A DNA stretch of 64,000 bases from Pseudobutyrivibrio sp. (GTDB lineage Bacteria > Bacillota > Clostridia > Lachnospirales > Lachnospiraceae). Made by a program: the position numbers and the translations under genes. This document shows, in pieces, positions 61,367 to 64,000 of this stretch (position 1 is the first letter of the stretch; each line of letters starts with the position of its first letter). The notes under the pieces are model-generated. The model was not told the origin of the DNA, made no database searches, and saw nothing but the letters and a program-made list of their open reading frames with translations. The DNA lies in contig JAILGH010000092.1 of NCBI GenBank assembly GCA_024697025.1, positions 1 to 64,000 of the forward strand, written 5' to 3'.

Positions 61367-62032
61367 TTATAATCTACCGATAAGGTGCGGAATGTCCCCG
61401 TCGTATTTGTAAGGGCTGAGAACTCCGTCCTTTAAAATGTAGCACTGATCGCAAAGTTCAATTTCCTGAACCTCGTGAGTGGCTATAACAAGGGAGCCTC
61501 CCTGGCGTTTAAACTGCTCAAAGTAGGTGTAAATTCGCTCTTTGCAAACCAAATCAAGGGCAGCTGTCGGCTCATCCAAAAGCAAAAGCTTTGGGTTGGA
61601 GTTGATTGCACAACCGATGGTAAGTCTCTTTTTCATTCCACCAGACATCTGATTTACTGGCACCTTAACAAACTGGTCTATGCCAAGCATAGCCAGAAAT
61701 CCATCCTTCAATTCTTTTTTAAGTTTGTTAGTTGGATACCACATTCTAAGATTATCCCAAGCCGTAAGCTCGGTAATAAGAGGTGTCTCCTGAGGCACGT
61801 ATGCCACCAGGTCATTTCGAAGTTTAGTGTTTTTCAAGAGATTCTTTCCATCCATGTTGAAAAAACCTGCCTCTGGCTTTTGTAAGCCCGCAAGAATAGT
61901 GAGCAGCGTAGATTTACCACTGCCGTTTTCTCCTAGGATGCCAACAATCTGACCAGGCTCCACGGCAAAGTCGACTCCGTGCAAAACCTGGTGCTTCCCG
62001 TATTTTTTATTGATGTTTTTGATTTCTATCAT
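61367..62032 (-). CDS. ABC transporter ATP-binding protein
   Basis: 221 residues, a single nucleotide-binding domain: GILGENGSGKSTLL (Walker A), AYVPQETPL (Q-loop), QMSGGMKKRLTIG (signature), PKLLLLDEPTAALDL (Walker B) and ATHEVQE (H-loop). It energises the two ABC-2 permeases downstream. The GGGAGAAAA site precedes the ATG. It follows the SGNH gene by 32 bp in the same operon. Confidence 0.95.
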   Translation of the reverse strand: MIEIKNINKKYGKHQVLHGVDFAVEPGQIVGILGENGSGKSTLLTILAGLQKPEAGFFNMDGKNLLKNTKLRNDLVAYVPQETPLITELTAWDNLRMWYPTNKLKKELKDGFLAMLGIDQFVKVPVNQMSGGMKKRLTIGCAINSNPKLLLLDEPTAALDLVCKERIYTYFEQFKRQGGSLVIATHEVQEIELCDQCYILKDGVLSPYKYDGDIPHLIGRL

Positions 62033-62064
62033 TTTTTCTCCCTATATGTTTTCCTCATCCGTTT

Positions 62065-63135
62065 TTAGAACAAAGAATTATAGTCATAGTTTCTGTAAAA
62101 TTCCGCTTCTATATTCAGGTAATTCTTGTAATTTTCCTTGGTAAGCAAATCTGTTCCAGAATAAAGCCATCCCAAAATCTGGGAATTCACCCAATCACCG
62201 TGGTGACATTCATCGCTATAGTTCTCCAAGTCTGCTGTTAAATCAAACTCATTGTTGAAGGAATAGAGATGAATATTGTCGCACTCCAGCATCAGCTCGA
62301 TGGCGTATTGCTCCGCTGCAAGCCACCTGTCAACTGTACCAAGCTCCATTTGAGAGCCCCACCAGGCAACTGAATAAGGTGTGAGATAATAATAGAACTG
62401 TACGTCAGGATTGGCTTTCGCCAGTTCAATAACATTCTTGGTGATGTTTTCCTTTACCTGATTTTTAACCTTGTCAACAAATGGCTGCTTCTCTGCAGGT
62501 GGATTAAACTGAGTTCTGTCGCCAAGTACCGCCTTTGGCCCAAACTCTGCTGTGTCCATCCAAGCTGCATATTCGTCAAAGCTTGTAATCCCTGCCGGCA
62601 CACCAGCTGCCTTTTGCTCAATCATCGGAAGACATATGCCAAATAATATTTCTTTATTGAAAATGTAATTAACATCGTTAAATGGATTGTTGTCATACAA
62701 ATAATCCGGGTAAGAGCCTAAATCGTCTCGAAGCCTGTTGGCATCATCCAGGATATACGCATAGTCCAAAGGTCGAATGACCGTCTTTAGTTTTGGATTA
62801 TATTTAATCGCATTTGCGATATTTTCATTTTGCTCGCGATAGGTTCCTCCTGCAAAAGGAACCTTGATAAACCTGCCTCCAAACAATTCCTCTGCCTCAC
62901 TGGTTTTGAAATTCTCCGCCATGGAGGTGCCGATAATCATTCCATCATATTTAAAATGCTTTATAATTCCATCATTCTGACTGCGCTCATTGTCCAGGGT
63001 ATAAAACATGTCGTCCCTAGGTCCGTGATAATGGAAATATGGATCTATCACGATAATGACACTTGCCATGATGATACATAGGGCAAGAAACAGGGCAAAT
63101 AATGCAATTATCCATTGTTTAGTGTTTTTGAACAT
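62065..63135 (-). CDS. Membrane-anchored SGNH/DltD-like protein, MBOAT partner
   Basis: 356 residues with one N-terminal span (about 9-31) and an extracytoplasmic domain. IIGTSMAENFKTSEAEELF contains the GTS nucleophile region (S71) and YSDECHHGDWVNSQ near the C-terminus supplies the Asp/His of an SGNH hydrolase-like triad. Such proteins work with MBOAT transporters to put acyl groups on surface polymers, as AlgJ/AlgX with AlgI or DltD with DltB. The MBOAT gene is 88 bp upstream. GGAG precedes the ATG. The acceptor is probably one of the polysaccharides made in this window. Confidence 0.82.
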   Translation of the reverse strand: MFKNTKQWIIALFALFLALCIIMASVIIVIDPYFHYHGPRDDMFYTLDNERSQNDGIIKHFKYDGMIIGTSMAENFKTSEAEELFGGRFIKVPFAGGTYREQNENIANAIKYNPKLKTVIRPLDYAYILDDANRLRDDLGSYPDYLYDNNPFNDVNYIFNKEILFGICLPMIEQKAAGVPAGITSFDEYAAWMDTAEFGPKAVLGDRTQFNPPAEKQPFVDKVKNQVKENITKNVIELAKANPDVQFYYYLTPYSVAWWGSQMELGTVDRWLAAEQYAIELMLECDNIHLYSFNNEFDLTADLENYSDECHHGDWVNSQILGWLYSGTDLLTKENYKNYLNIEAEFYRNYDYNSLF

Positions 63136-63223
63136 TAATAATCTCCAGTGTAATCTATCAATTTAATATCCGGCCGTGATATAAAAAAACATTTTGAAAA
63201 ATCTTATGCCACTAACCATCATT

Positions 63224-64000
63224 CTAGAAATTAAAATATAAAAATGTGCTGATTCCGCTAAATGAAAAGATGCTTAAAACCAAAAGCACCGCAGTCCAGG
63301 CCATGGACTTTACAGTTGGCTTGAAGGCTAACATTCTCTCGTGGGAATTAGTTGTGCCAAGGACAATAAAAAGCGCCATGAAATAATACAAGCCAACATA
63401 AATAAATGGCAGTGAATGTGTAACTGCTGTGCCATCAAAGATAAACTTTAGTATAGGCGTCTGGCAGGCATAAAGAATGTGCACATCTATATTAGTAAAA
63501 TCAACATACAGTATCTGCTTGATAATACTGATGGCATCCCCTATGGTTTCCGCCCTAAAAAATACCAGTGAAAGGGCAAAGAATCCCTGAGTGATTATCC
63601 AACCAAGGGCCGGGTGCATCTTTTTGAACCTATCGTTAAACATGCGTGTGATAATGCAAAACAGTCCGTTTAAAAGAGACCAGATTACAAAGGTCCACGC
63701 TGCACCATGCCAAAAGCCACTGAGCAAAAATACTATAAATAAATTAACGTATGTACGTAATTCGCCTTTACGATTTCCACCTAATGGAATGTATACATAT
63801 CTAGTGAAAAATCTATTTAAGGTCTTGTGCCAACGAGTCCAGAATTCGTTGATATTAAGAGCCTTGTATGGACTGTCAAAGTTCACCGGCAAATATATGT
63901 TGAGCATCTGGCCCAAACCTATGGCCATATCGCAGTATCCGCTAAAGTCAAAATATATCTGGAAGCAATACCCAAGCACCACCATAATTGCATTGGTTGC
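63224..64000 (-). CDS. MBOAT (AlgI-like) O-acyltransferase, 5' end beyond the window
   Basis: The frame is open through base 64000, so the start lies outside; about 258 C-terminal residues are visible. FDFSGYCDMAIGLGQMLNIYLP, NINEFWTRWHKTLNRFFTRYVYIPLGG and LLSGFWHGAAWTFVIWSLLNGLF are the diagnostic MBOAT motifs, with the catalytic His in FWHGA. Several membrane spans are visible. MBOATs move acyl groups across the membrane for O-acetylation of alginate, peptidoglycan or teichoic acid. The adjacent SGNH protein completes the pair. Confidence 0.94.
   Translation of the reverse strand, partial: ATNAIMVVLGYCFQIYFDFSGYCDMAIGLGQMLNIYLPVNFDSPYKALNINEFWTRWHKTLNRFFTRYVYIPLGGNRKGELRTYVNLFIVFLLSGFWHGAAWTFVIWSLLNGLFCIITRMFNDRFKKMHPALGWIITQGFFALSLVFFRAETIGDAISIIKQILYVDFTNIDVHILYACQTPILKFIFDGTAVTHSLPFIYVGLYYFMALFIVLGTTNSHERMLAFKPTVKSMAWTAVLLVLSIFSFSGISTFLYFNF

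Noticed and set aside
1-64000. CRISPR array, tRNA/rRNA genes, transposases or phage integrase
   Set aside because: None recognised on reading both strands; the only repeats are the promoter module, terminator hairpins and protein-coding repeats described above.

Overview
The window looks like chromosomal DNA of a low-GC Firmicute of the Lachnospiraceae, most likely the rumen/gut Butyrivibrio-Pseudobutyrivibrio group. This is inferred from AT-rich intergenic DNA, AGGAGG-type ribosome sites, frequent TTG/GTG starts, and the mix of rhamnan-type polysaccharide genes, FkbH-like, DUF4422, VanW and SGNH/MBOAT proteins. No tRNA, rRNA, CRISPR array or insertion sequence was recognised. Both ends cut through genes.

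Layout. (1) 1-4248, plus strand: end of a surface-protein cluster with a coiled-coil fibre carrying a carbohydrate-binding-like module, a 787-aa secreted protein and an acidic secreted protein. (2) 4305-22395, minus strand: cell-surface glycan synthesis. It holds several GT2 enzymes, a DUF4422 glycosyltransferase, a 44-residue membrane protein missed by the ORF track, an HtrA protease, GlmS, an LCP glycopolymer ligase, a polyprenyl-phosphate sugar transferase, a UDP-sugar pyrophosphorylase, a DPM1-like enzyme and a tandem-domain GT2. (3) 22515-26403, plus strand: GT2, Wzx-like flippase and a GT-C-like membrane protein. (4) 26436-39576, minus strand: Wzt, a methyltransferase-like protein, a 1176-aa kinase-like/coiled-coil/RgpF/HAD fusion, an 821-aa tandem GT2, UDP-glucose dehydrogenase, a DUF2207 protein with a Cys-Gly tail coupled to a radical SAM/SPASM enzyme, and RlmI. 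(5) 39690-40546: a plus-strand orphan gene. (6) 40546-49460, minus strand: GDPD, Wzm, FkbH-like protein, large membrane protein, thymidine kinase, TPR-GGDEF protein and VanW. (7) 49609-52741, plus strand: AT-rich orphan island with two distant paralogues, a probable remnant and a 29-codon leader ORF. (8) 52875-56707: small membrane protein, glycogen phosphorylase, divergent AraC regulator. (9) 56845-64000, minus strand: MBOAT and SGNH acyl-transfer pair, ABC ATPase, two ABC-2 permeases and a zinc-ribbon membrane protein.

How the genes fit together. Most of the window supplies precursors (GlmS, UDPGP, Ugd), starts chains on undecaprenyl phosphate, extends them with many GTs, exports them by either Wzx or Wzm/Wzt, attaches them to the wall (LCP) and probably decorates them (MBOAT/SGNH, FkbH).

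The most unusual signals are: a promoter module sharing a CCAAAA-GAAAAA / T7-8 box ahead of three otherwise unrecognised genes at two distant sites; a T8 tract in one of them where skipping one base restores an RGFSF-type tail also present in another; a methyltransferase-like plus kinase-like plus coiled-coil arrangement beside Wzt that recalls the chain terminator WbdD; and a radical SAM/SPASM enzyme translationally coupled to a membrane protein ending in GCSSCGG repeats.
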